A DNA stretch of 64,000 bases, from contig NC_081408.1 in assembly GCF_030272615.1 (NCBI RefSeq), positions 624,092,383-624,156,382 on the forward strand. The letters are read 5' to 3'. The DNA comes from Cryptomeria japonica (Eukaryota > Streptophyta > Pinopsida > Cupressales > Cupressaceae). The notes beneath the pieces were generated by a model, which saw nothing but the letters and a program-made list of their open reading frames with translations, did not search any database and was not told where the DNA came from. The position numbers were made by a program, and so were the translations under genes. Shown piece by piece: positions 50,119 to 61,281 of the stretch (its first letter is position 1; the number at the start of each line of letters is the position of its first letter).

Positions 50119-51756
50119 GTCATAGTTGGAGGATGTCGCCGCTACCGCTCCCTAGGATTTATGCGAATTCACAAAAACTAGGAGATAGTTTCTAGAATCA
50201 ATCAGGAGTTTATGGATGGTATTCAAGGTTTTCTCAAAGAACAAAGTATGTTCCAATCATTGGGCATCATGATCATAGAGATGGTTTCAACAATGCCATT
50301 AGTAATAGTGGGGGTCTTGAAAAACACAATTGGAGAAGCGAGGAAGGGTTTTGGATGTGTAAGTGGTAGGGGGATATGCTAGGAAAAATGCAGTATGCAG
50401 GGGTCGATAGGCTTGAGGGGAATGCTAAAGTAGTGGTTGTAAACCAAGTTGGTGCAAGGAATATGATTTGCCTAGAGAAGTGTATAGCCAATGCAGTTAT
50501 AGAAAGTGAGAATTCATTTGCTAATAGGGGTTTGATTGGAAGATTCACAAGTTATTGGCCATGTCTGGGTGATTTTCATAAATGGATAATAGATTTTTGG
50601 TATCCCATTCTAATAGTGGGTGTGTAGATTTACCCTGGTGCTCAAGGTTTTTTTGTGGTAGTGTTTGAAAATGTTCAAGATATGAATAAAATTTTATGTG
50701 AATATCAATGGAGCTGGGAGGAGAATCACCTATTGTTTTTGAAACCATGGTACTCGACTTTCAGCCCTACCATTGAATCTTTTGACACAATTCCAATATG
50801 GGTAAGACTTCTAAATCTTTCACTTCAATATTGGTTTGAATCTTGATTTGAAGCTATTGGAAATTCTTTGGGTAAATTTTTAGATGTAGATGAGGGTTCC
50901 TTAGATTTTCAGCATACTACCTATACTTGGATCCTAGTTGAGATGGATGTCACTAAGGCGCTCCCTATAGAACTAGACTAATAATTTGCTAATGGGAGCT
51001 AGCTGCAACAAGTGGATTACAAGGGTGTCCCCTTCAGATGTAGAAGATGCTTTCAAATAAGACATATTGCAGCCAAATGTGATAAGAAAATATCAAGTAG
51101 AATGACAACCTGGTGGAGGGAGGTTTTCCCCTACCACTATGTAGTGGATAAACATAACGTTGATACCCTCAAGGACTTGAACAAGAAAAGAGTTGTTGAG
51201 TAGAAATAGGATATTGTCCCCTTAGCTTCAAAATTCATGAAAGAGGTAGAGAATAATATTAAAACCAATATTAAGGTTGGTCTTTGTGTTGCTAAAGAGA
51301 TGGAGGTGAGCCATACTCACTCAAATAGTGAGGTGGGTGGGGTGACTAGATCCACTAGAGCACCCTATGAGGTGTTGTTAGTAGTAGAAAAGTAGGAGAA
51401 AAGTAGGCATGTTTTGAAGGGGAAGAGTCCTCAGAGTTTGGATGAGAGTGTGCAACCTTCATGTAGCGATACCATTAAAGAGTTGATAGATGCTAGGGAG
51501 TAGGAGGATGGATAGAAATAAGTGAAAGGAAGGAGATATAGATTGAAGAAGGATGGATCCTACAATATGCTTCTTTGATCTCAAACAAAAGATAAAGTAA
51601 ATTTGAATATGTAATGAGTCGAATTATTAATGGGTCTTTTATTTTATTGCTTTTTATTTCTTGAGAGGTGTCTCCCTATCTATAGTCCCGCCTAATTTGA
51701 CCTAGGCTCAAAAATCAATCTATTAATAAAAACAAAATCTTATCACCGATAAAAAA
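50119..51756 (+). mobile_element. ORF1-only LINE (half-L1-like), 1.64 kb
   Basis: Flanked by an 18-bp TSD and ending in CCGATAAAAAA, a common plant LINE 3' end. It contains a full ORF1 starting 15 bp from the 5' end and then a short 3' UTR. There is no endonuclease, RT or RNase H. A 5'-truncated LINE would keep the 3' ORF2, so an internal deletion or a non-autonomous ORF1-only design is implied, like HAL1 elements in mammals. Confidence 0.8.
50133..51614 (+). pseudogene. LINE ORF1 (DUF4283 plus zinc knuckle) in the ORF1-only element
   Basis: One plus-strand frame from ATG 50133 to TAA 51612-51614, about 493 codons, without frameshift but with many stops. The DUF4283 domain is at 50500-51010, including FLKPWYSTFSPTIE, PIWVRLLNLSLQYW and ILVEMDV. 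The CCHC knuckle is intact (CRRC....H....C, from about 51035). The remainder is charged. By homology it would bind LINE RNA. Most stops are TAG, as in the other broken genes. Confidence 0.83.
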
Positions 51757-52008
51757 ATGAAAATACAAAATACTCTCAAATAAGAATGAGAAGGATAAAA
51801 CTCCACGTGAGGAAAAAGTACCACCCATAAGAGAGAAGAAGAGAGACCATGTAGCTCCCCTCAATGTATAATATGAATCAGTAGTAGATGCTCCTATGTG
51901 GTTAAAAATACTGTCAATCATTGATAACAAATACATAGATGAAACACTATGTAATTAGGAAGCAAATTGAAAGCTAAAACAAATGCAAACTATTAGCCTC
52001 CTTTGAAG
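51757..52008 (-). other. Copia-4 3' untranslated region, continued
   Basis: Resumes the Copia-4 tail after the LINE insertion (AG-rich, like the Copia-2 tail). It is cut at about 52008 by the Tat-like LTR. No coding seen. Confidence 0.5.
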
Positions 52009-52926
52009 TGTCCCATCCTCCTCTAATCTTGAGGACCTTGAAGGTTGATAGGTGGCTCTCAACAGAAAGAAACCCTCAAAGTGACAACTCAAAAGTTGAG
52101 TAGCTACATGATTATGATAATGTAAGATTATGATTATGAAGCTCTAATTATGCTAAAATGCTCTAAATGATAAAAACAACTAGATGCCAATTAACTATAG
52201 TAACAATGCAAAAAGTTAGAATGAAAGGGGTGTTTGATGCTCAAAACAAGAGGTATTTATAGGATTTCCTAGGCCAAAGTTGAGGTGGCAGGAATCAATG
52301 GTCAGGATTTGATCTGGACATATCAACAGTTAGGATTGAGGAAGTTAGAGAAGAGGTTGGAGGGGGGGACACATGTCATCTCTGTGGTGACAAGTGTCAA
52401 GGAATCTTGCTCATGAGAGGGCAAGTGTCCAAGGGAGAAGACATGTGGCCAAAGCACTATCTATCCTCAAAGGGGTGTGTACACTCCAAATGGGTTAGAA
52501 AGAGGTTAGGATGTGTAAGTTGGGAAGGGATAAGGTTTGTTAGACCCAAGGTTGGATGAAGGGGTTAGGCTAGAGGATGGTTATGCTAGGTAGTTAAAAC
52601 ATGACACATGTGCCCAATTTGAATTTAGAAATTCAAATAAATGGAAATTGATAATTAATTTCAACAAATCTTTAAATTTGTTTAATTAATTATAGGATTT
52701 AGAAGAATTGAATTTAATGGGGAAATAATTAATCAATTTAGATTAATCAATCAAAAAGGGGGGAAATGAAATGAACTATATAAATAAATCATTTAGATCT
52801 ATTTACAAGTAGACAAATTTAGGGGAATTAATTAAATCATTTTAAATTTAATTAATTAGGAAGGGATATTAATTAAATAACTGTGTATTTAATCCATTTT
52901 CTCTAGAGCATTTTTAGGGGTATACA
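52009..52926 (-). repeat. Tat-like 3' LTR (putative ends)
   Basis: The element strand starts TGTATACCCCTAAAAATG after the polypurine tract and probably ends GGATGGGACA. A TATA box (TATAAATA on the element strand) is at 52254-52261. Ends are inferred from TG/CA because the partner LTR is not in view. Confidence 0.65.
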
Positions 52927-52940
52927 TTTTGCCCCTCTTT
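52927..52940 (-). other. Tat-like polypurine tract
   Basis: The element strand reads AAAGAGGGGCAAAA directly before TGTATACC. Similar GGGGCAAAAT words recur near 57993 and 58015. Confidence 0.65.
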
Positions 52941-53629
52941 GAAGAGATGTGTGACGATGCATTGGTTCAAAGAAAAATATCTATTTGATGCAAATACAAT
53001 TTGATATGATACCCCAGATGCTGATTGATAGATTGCGATGTGAGGATGCCCCCTTGGGAGATAAATCGGATAATTTTTAAATTTTTTATTTTATGATTGT
53101 TGGATGTTTTTTATTTTTTAGATCATATCTGATTTATCTCCCGATTAAAAAGATATGAAAATGTTGCCATACGATGTTAATTAAGTGATTAGTTTGAGTT
53201 TTAAAAGAAGTGAGAAAATGCATCCCACTTAAATGCCCTTTTAATCCCTCTTTAATTTCAAAAAGTAAAAAGGTATATTTTCACTTCTCATTTGTTTGTT
53301 CATTTTAAGATTTGAAATTTTGGCTCTAGAGAGGAAATGGCGATCCCTTACCACCAACATAGATTCGAGTGAGTTTGAGGACACGAGCGTCCTGTAGCCT
53401 ACGGTCCACTGGTACATACTACCAGAAAACCCTTCTTCATATATTTTTGTTGAAATTTTAGCAAGGTTAAAATCAATTTTTAGATGATTTTAGTGATTTA
53501 AATGTTTTGGGTATTTCACTTAGTGTTTAGATTTTCCGATTTCACGTTTTAGCACAAACCCTAACGTGTAAATTAAATCATGTGGCTCTTGGGGTTTTCA
53601 TTTTTGGCATCGTCGGCTGCATCAATGAC

Positions 53630-53860
53630 GCTCGTGGCGGAGACTCTGGTGCTGTCAGGTCTCAACGTCGGGGGGCTCCTCGATGACACTCTCAGGGGAG
53701 ACACTGACGTTGTCAGGTCTCAGCACCATGGGGTGCCTCAGCGACGCTCTCGGTAGAGACATCGATGTTGTCAGGTCTCGGCGTTATGGGGTGAGTCAGT
53801 GGAGACACTGACACTACCAGGTCTCGACACTGAGGGGTGCCTCGGTGGAGACCCTAGCAT
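53630..53860. repeat. Tandem repeat of about 58 bp, four copies
   Basis: CAGGTCTC anchors recur at 53656, 53714, 53772 and 53818 (periods 58, 58, 46). Each lies within a GC-richer unit containing GAGACACTGAC and GGGGTGCCTC variants. It lies between the Tat-like LTR and the PMD gene. Confidence 0.85.
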
Positions 53861-54491
53861 TTTAGCTTTTGTAAAAAAAGTTTAGTGCCCTTAGTGTTTG
53901 GTGATAAATTTTCAAGTTTTTTATGATGTATTTTGATTTGTTTCATGATGATTTAGGGTTTTATGATGTTGCCCAATGTCATTTGAGTTGATTTGGCATC
54001 TTGATGTCAAGTATGGGAGTTAGAATGGGCCCAATTGATAGTTTAGTGTTGATTATGACGTGTTGATGTCAAATAGATGCTAATGAACTTGGTCAATATG
54101 TTAGGTTTTTTAGTAGCCTGATTAGCGTTTTGATACCAGATTGCTGAAAAATATTGATTTAGATACTCATGTTTAATTTGTTGATGATCAGTTTTGATTA
54201 TCTCAATTTGCATGCCTGATAAGATAGGATAGATGAAAACCTCATGATAAATGAGAGTAATTGATAAGTGCTAAATGAGATTTGATAGAAATCTCACATG
54301 AGCATGATAGATTGATGGGTTGATTTGATAGATAAATTAATCGAATCATGGATATGTTGATATGATTGATGGAGCCCTTCAATGTTCTCCAGTCTTAGGA
54401 GTGCTTCTCAAAGACATGGATGATGATACCTTGTCTGAGTCAGATGGAGCTAGACAATATTGATAGATGTTGATTATCATCCCTTATTGAC
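53861..54491. other. Spacer upstream of the PMD gene
   Basis: TGAT-rich DNA (many GATGA/TTGATA words) without a recognised gene. It may contain the PMD gene's promoter or leader, but no element can be pointed to. Confidence 0.4.
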
Positions 54492-56389
54492 ATGCCCGGG
54501 TATATGATTAACCAAGGGTTACTCATTGTGCTGGTCGAGAGGTGGCAGAATGAACACAACACTTTCCATTTACTGACTGATGAGATGGCCGTGACCCTAG
54601 AGGATGTATACCAAATATTGAGGATCCCAATTCTTGGAGAGATTGTCTTTTATGATCTCGGTGAGTAGGGTGGCACTAATGCATTGAGGAGAGTATTTTA
54701 TGATGAGAACATAAGAGGGTACGAGATCGCCTGGTAGGAGATGGTGGATTTGGGTTACGCCACATTACCTATAATTTTTGTTGGATTCGTTGGTGACTTC
54801 CTTTGTCCTGATCATAGGTCAAAGGGATTATCAATTGGATGGGCTCACCTACTTAAGCAACTAGTGACATAGGGGACATGATTCTCATGGGGGTCCTGCA
54901 TGCTTGCACATTTGTACCATGATCTGCACAGAGTGGTGTATCAGGGATCAGTTACTTTGTCAGCAAGTGTGATAGTGCTACAGCTATGGGCATGGGAGCA
55001 CTTGTCTATTACACTGTCATTGGTAAACAGAGTCAACCCTATCGAGAGACCATACATCTATGGATATGTAGGAGTCATTGTCCAGCAAAAGCTGGGCAAA
55101 TTGGATTATTGGCAATGGGCACTAGATGATCTAGACATGGTTATCTACAAACTATGTAGGGATTGTGAGATATGGCCAGAGGATGCCTTTGATATGCCCT
55201 ATGCCTTCCTAACATGATATCTGATTCGATCGACACCCTTCATTATTGAGCGATTTATTTCCACGAGGATACTGAGGCAGTATGGTAAAGTGCATGGGTT
55301 TCCATAGGGTACAACACACTATGCACGATAGAGACAAGATGTGTCCACATGGGGTCCTACTATTTCATATGATCAGGCATATGTTGCTATCATGGATGGT
55401 GAGATTTTAGGTGATTATTCACATTATTTTATGTCACACAAATTTCCCAGGTTCTCATATCTTGATGAGCCAGAGCCATCTTTTAATGATTAGGAGGAGA
55501 GACCATGACACAGGGTTTTGAGATAGTTGAGAGATGGAGGAGGGAGATGAGGTGGGGTGGAGATGGAGATGGAGGAGATGGAGATGATGGGGGAGATTAT
55601 GGAGGAGGAGATGGTGGAGATGGAGATGGAGGAGCCAGTGGTGCGATGGCAGTGGTAGGCATATCAGGAGCCAGTAGTTCTAGGCCTCATAGAGAGTTAT
55701 CAATGGATTGGGAGACTATGATGGTCCGACAAAGGAGATCCAAACAAGTAGGATAGGTTCAACAGGCTCCACGAGAAGAGGCACCATAGGTGGAGCAGGT
55801 ACAGATAAAGGCACCATAATGAATCCTCATTAGGATGTCATCCCATCAGTAGCAGGCTCAAATCAACGATTTATAGAGCCAGGTGCAGCAGTTATAGGGC
55901 TAGATCAAACAACTACAGGGTCAGTTGGCAGAGAGAGATGCTCATGTGGCACAAATATAGACTTAGATGACACATACACGGGCTAAGTTGAGATAGGCCC
56001 AGACTCACATTGCCTCTCTCACGACAGAGAGAGATGGAGCTTTGGATAGGTGTCAACAGGAAGAGGTACATGTGACGGCGTCAACAATAACTAGTTTAGG
56101 GAAGGCTACCATAAAGATGGTTCACCAATCAGCTTGGGAGGCTAAGTACTACCAGACTCTATATTACATAGTTGTTCCTGCTAATTAGAGGGCTCCTAGT
56201 TTTGTAGTGATAAGTAGTAGGAGATTGGGACAGAGCCAGTTTGAGAGTCGAGGAGTGACAAGGCCACTTCAGAGAGATCCCCCAACTGGGGATCCAGGCA
56301 CATGGGCATCAGTTGGTGCTACTAGACTGGCCGCATTTGGACAGAGTTCTACTCCACGTCCTAGTGGTCACAATGATATGGGACATTGA
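54492..56389 (+). pseudogene. Plant mobile domain (PMD/MAIN-like) gene, antisense within the Tat-like element
   Basis: From about MPGYMINQGLLIVLVERW (54492) the frame carries hallmarks of the aminotransferase-like plant mobile domain: HLLTDEMAVTLEDVYQILRIP (54560-54620), then IGWAHLL and LQLWAWEHL (near 54980). IERPYIY and a W..AL.DLDMVIY part follow (55030-55150). A frameshift near 55490 leads into a Gly/Asp-rich linker, a Gln-rich coiled-coil-like region (55800-56100) and a basic C-terminus ending at 56389. Stops at about 54666, 54738, 54870 and 54879 fit C-to-T changes. PMD proteins act in silencing and are also carried by plant transposons. Here it opposes the retroelement's coding strand. 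Confidence 0.72.
55556..55640 (+). repeat. GGAGAT-type hexamer repeat in the PMD gene
   Basis: Imperfect (GGAGAT)n with GGAGGA variants, encoding a Gly/Asp-rich linker in one frame. Confidence 0.8.
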
Positions 56390-58345
56390 TCATTGATGTA
56401 TACACCTTTTGTGATGAGAAATTGATGATTCCTATGATGTATTATTGTGATGTATCCCATATATTTTGTGATATCATTGTACCTTCGACATTAATTCTTT
56501 TTTATTATATGAGATTCAATTGATTATATTTTCTCTATATGCTTTATGATATTATGGATGTACTTTCCTATATGATGTATGCATTTATTTGCTCTATGAT
56601 TATGCATTCTATATGATGGATGTATGCAATTTTTTAGGTTTATTTATTATTATATACAATACATGGTGTATATTTTTATGTTGATGTATGATGATTCTAC
56701 ATGCAATGATGTATGTATGTTTATGATGTTTATATGATGATTCTATATGAATGATTTGTGATGAAATATGTGCGATGAAATGTCTTCTATTTTGATGATG
56801 TTTCATGGCTTTACTTATGCATATTGATATGAGATGGATGCAATGAATGTTATGCAAATGATGATGCAATATGTTACCATATGTGATGATAAATTATTGC
56901 TTTATATTTTTGATATTGAAAGCAGCCAAAACTAGGGGGTTGACCCAAATACAGGCACAATAATAGCAAAAGAACAACTGTTAGCAGAATTATAGCATAG
57001 TCACAACCTCCTAAAACTTTCCTCTATCAAAAACCTTGAACATACTAACCATATTTGATGATCTATCTATGTTATGATTGCTTTAAACATACTAAGCATA
57101 GTCATGACTGCTTTATGTTATGAATGATTTAACTTAATGAATTAATGATTTGATGATCTATATGAATTATTTCTTATTGTGAAATACTTAAATGTGATGA
57201 AATGAAATGAACTACCTTAACATGTAGGATGGATGAGTTGATTTATATTTGTTGATTGCCAATGTACTCAATTACTCAATAAGAGAAAGAAAACTTGTTT
57301 GAAGCTTTTGGCCTTGGAAAAATATGAACTTCTAGCATCCCCATGCAAAATGAAATGGAATCTATTATACATATGCAAATGCTAATGAAATTCAATGATG
57401 CGATCAGACTTGTCACTTTGGTCATTACTTTTTATCATCATTGAACCTTTAAAATGTGGAAAGTGGAGTCCAAACATTGATGGTATATTTGAACCATGAT
57501 GACCTGAGCACTACTTTCCTGGGTTTTGATATTGCAAGTTAGCACAAGAATCAATGTATAATTGACCCAAGATGACGTGAGTGTTGCTTGCATAAAACAG
57601 ATAGAACTAACCATTCCTATGTGCAAATCTGAAATTTCCTCGATGATACTCCGATGATCATGTCTTTAGACAAACTTACACATATTAATGATTAATTTAC
57701 AAACAGCAGACAATAAAATATCAGGTTTCTTCCTCATTCCTCTAGTCAAGACATCCTTGAGTCACTCAAGAACATGATAACGAAAATAAAAAATATCGCA
57801 GTTGAACTTTATCGCTAAAGTATTATAACCATTATTCAGAAGATATCATCCATTGATATGTGCTATGTCACCTTTAGCTTGACAGTTGATGTGTGAAAGT
57901 TTTTGGTCTTGTGTTCAACGTTGGATGTGTCTCAATTTTTGTTGTACAAGTGTTGTCTCAATGTCATTTTGTTTGTTTTGCTTAAGCTCATATTTTGCCC
58001 CTAGCTAGGTTCAAGATTTTGCCCCCAGTCTAGAAATAAATTTATTTTGGATATATACGATGATCCAAGCCATGGCGAGACACAGGTGTTCGATTATGTA
58101 AAAAAGCCTTCTTATAATAGATATACATAAATGTGAGGAAAGGCTGCAAAAAGAAAGCACAACCTCCTAGATGGTGCTGATAGATAGCGCCTATTACCAG
58201 GTTTTCACCATCTATTTTTATTGCAATTTTTCCATATTTGATTTTTCATTATTTTTCACTATTTTCGTTGTTTTCGTATTTTCTACTTTTTCACCTCTCT
58301 TTTTATATTTTTTGCTTTTTCACTTTTTTTTGAATTTTCTACTTT
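56390..58345. other. Noncoding region between PMD gene and Tat-like pol
   Basis: AT-rich with many ATGATG words (56400-56900). Two polypurine-like GGGGCAAAAT words occur on the element strand at about 57990-58030. No gene recognised. Confidence 0.5.
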
Positions 58346-59169
58346 TTAGACATAAAATTTCTTCAGATGCATAGTATTGATGGGTTCGTCAAACCAGCCA
58401 CTTTCTGGTGTTGAAAATTTATATGCTCCAAACCCATATGCAACAACCACAACACAAGGACCTAACTAGTTTGGTTCAAATTTTCCCTTTTTCTCTCGAT
58501 CTTGCTAGTTGCGTGGATTTTCTCTCAAGATTAGATCTCCCAGTTGAAACAATCTAGGCTTGACCTTGCGATTGTAGCTTCTCACAATCCTTTGTTGATA
58601 TGCCTTCAAGTGATCAGAAGCATTTTGGCGACGCTTTTGTAGAAACTCTAGTTCTTGCAATCTAGATACCCGTTGTTCTCTGTCTGGAATGAATCCTTTC
58701 AGTGACACTCGTAGAGAAGGTATCTCTACATTAATAGGTAAGATTGCCTCTAATCCTTACACAAGACAATATGGTGTTTCCCCAATGGGTGTATGGATAC
58801 TAGTATGGTAAGCCCATAAAGAAGGATTTAGCTGGATGTACTAGTCCCTATCAGCTTCATTAACTGTCTTTTTCAGCATTTTCAGGGTAGTTTTGTTTGA
58901 TACTTCAGCTTGACTATTTCCATGAGGATAGCATGGTGTGGAGAATCTATGCTGGATGTGGAACTTCTCACAAAGCTCTTGGACATCTTGATTCTTAAAC
59001 AGTACTCCCTTATCAGTGATGATGGAGATGGGAATACCATAGCAACAGATAATGTAATTTAGGATAAAGGAGGAAATTTGTTTCCTTGTGACTATTATGA
59101 GAGGCACTGACTCAATCCATTTGGTAAAATATTTTATTGCTACCAAGATGAACTTGTGTCTGTTAAAAG
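58346..59169 (-). pseudogene. Tat-like integrase core and C-terminus
   Basis: The minus strand reads KYFTKWIESVPL, IITDKGVLF (second catalytic Asp), CYPHGNSQAEVSNK (Glu), then a C-terminal part with RSYNRKVKPRLFQLGDLILRE. It ends MHLKKFYV and a TAA at 58346-58348. One frame is kept over most of the stretch, with a few stops (about 58500, 58838). The upstream half resumes at 61282 after the LINE insertion. Confidence 0.85.
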
Positions 59170-59184
59170 AAGAAGGATGAATTT
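59170..59184. repeat. TSD of truncated LINE, left copy
   Basis: AAGAAGGATGAATTT, also at 61267-61281; 15 bp perfect. Confidence 0.92.
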
Positions 59185-61266
59185 ATTTTTTTTGGTTGGT
59201 AATTTTTTATCTTTTATTGATATATAACAAAATAGAGTTTACATTACATATACTTGGGTTGTTCATCTTCCAAAAAGGCCCATAGCCTCAAATACAAACT
59301 ACTTCTAACTAAAAGTTTTACAAAATTGCTTCGACAAACTTCATGTAGAAAACATTCTACAGACTAGATATGACATCATCGACAAACACTATCCCCACTA
59401 TTTTTAGCAGAATAATAGACCATCAAACAAAAACAATCACTACCAAAAATTTTTCCAATGGGTTTTACAAAAATCAACCTGAAAAGGATCAGATATTACA
59501 TCTAAGACCACCCTGATTCAAAACTGATGCTTTCTGAAGATTGCATGTCTACTATTCACAACCGAGTAGCCAAAATCATGACACCAAACTCCATTAGTGG
59601 ATATGTCACCCCTAAATCGGTCAAGATCTAATGATTGTCCTCCTTCTAGGAAAGGTAGTTGGAACCCAAGGCCTTTGAATCCCACCAGTCACCTATTAAT
59701 CCCTTATTACCACCTTTAAAGAGTTCCATTATGCATGAATATGATTCAAATAGAGTCGCTAATTGACCATATTGGGCCAACGCACAAAAGGGACAAAACC
59801 CAGCTCCTCCACCACTTTATAGCTTTCAAAACACTCTCCATAATCAAACCCATATCCTAGATAAGCCCATTCCATGATAGAATAAATACCAACTATCAAA
59901 TCCTACTCAAATAGGGAATTCATAACCCAACAAATTTCACCTTCATCATTGCCTAACTCAAGACCCCACACCATGATCATCGCTGCAATATCTACATTCA
60001 ATTTCCATTGATGGGTTGCATGCTGAAAGAAATAACCGAGCGTCTTTTGCACTACGAGATTAGATGGGCATTTGAGGATAAACTTGAGCCTGTGATTTTC
60101 CACCAACCCATAGAGAGGCTTATGCTGCTTTCACATTTTGAAAGTGAATGTGGCCTCTATCTTTCAAAACCAACCTGCACCTACACATAAACACAGAAAC
60201 AAAACAAAATAGGACTTTGATGAATGTATTCCATCTTAGCTTCTTTAAAAGAAGGCCAACTCGTGTGAACTATCTCTCACACAAAAACCCGGAGCACCGG
60301 GTTATAAATGCGCTTTGCTTGAGCCATCAAATCACCTCCTTTGTGCAGATTATAAATAATCTCGTTGAAGTTAATTGAATGTTCGAAGGCCAATATCATC
60401 GACTTACTTCACCGCTACCACTAAAAACATTTAAGACACCTATCCACATTTCACCCACATTTTCAAATATTAAAGCCCATTTTGACAAAGTGTCTGCCAC
60501 TTGATTTCCTACTCTTCTGAAATGAGTGATTTTAAAATCTTCAAAACCATTCAATTCATCATTGAAATTATGTCACCTTTTCCACTTAACATATCCTTTG
60601 CACCACCTTTCCTCATGATGAGAATTTGTCCTCTTGTGTTACAAACATGTATATTAGGTTATCATTATTTATCATGTTTCATCCAATGATAACTCACCAT
60701 CAAAATCTTCAAATCTTATTTCTTCCACTTGATAAAAAGACAATGCCCACATAGATAATTTATCAACCACCTTATTGCCCTCCCTCCTCACATGATTGAC
60801 CACAACATCTTCGAATGAATTCAATTCCTCTAAAATTAAGGATAAGTAGTTTTGTAGATGCCAAGCCTTAATTTCTCCATTTTTGATAGCTTGGATTATG
60901 ATTAGCGAATCTCCCTCCAAATGTAATTTTCTAACTCCATGGCTCTGAGCACATTAGATTGCAAGCAAAGCTCTGAATGCTTCTAATTAATTATTAGTCC
61001 CCTTCCTAATTCGCTGAGCCCCTAACTTCACCATGTCACCACAGTGGTCTCCTAGCACCACACCCATGCCACACAACCCTATACTGTATTGAGAAACTCT
61101 GTCAAAATTTGCTTTGATCCATCCCTTTTGAGGTGGAGACCACTCTATGGATGGGTCCCCCTTATTCTTCTATTTTTTATTATTCCAAGCCTCATGTCTT
61201 ATTTTGATATTTGGCCATAATTTTTGAATCCTCTTGTCCTCAAGAGTGTATGGGGCATTCATGGAT
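59185..61266 (-). mobile_element. 5'-truncated LINE inserted in Tat-like integrase gene
   Basis: 2,082 bp on the minus strand with a 15-bp TSD. It has a 3' tail of A (plus-strand ATTTTTTTT at 59185-59193) after AAAAAATTACCAACC, a typical plant LINE end. It keeps only the end of ORF2 and about 1.5 kb of 3' sequence. Removing it restores continuous integrase text (KIHPSS…HKFILVAIKYF). Confidence 0.92.
60672..61160 (-). pseudogene. LINE ORF2 C-terminal RNase H domain
   Basis: Reads WSPPQKGWIKANFDRVSQ, GMGVVLGDH, the EAFRALLAI region, LHLEGDSLIIIQAI and VNHVRREGNKVVDKLS, an RVT_3-type RNase H, ending in tandem stops near 60672. The Asp in NFD, Glu in EAF and Asp in EGDS are kept. Stops occur at about 60985 and 60955. 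The 3' UTR (59194-60670) has no recognised gene. Confidence 0.82.
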
Positions 61267-61281
61267 AAGAAGGATGAATTT
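61267..61281. repeat. TSD of truncated LINE, right copy
   Basis: AAGAAGGATGAATTT, identical to 59170-59184. Confidence 0.92.

Noticed and set aside
54900-55217. Intact plant aminotransferase-like gene
   Set aside because: Only one segment of the PMD is open; stops and a frameshift flank it.
55505-55756. Separate glycine-rich protein gene
   Set aside because: It is a hexamer repeat tract in line with the PMD gene's linker.
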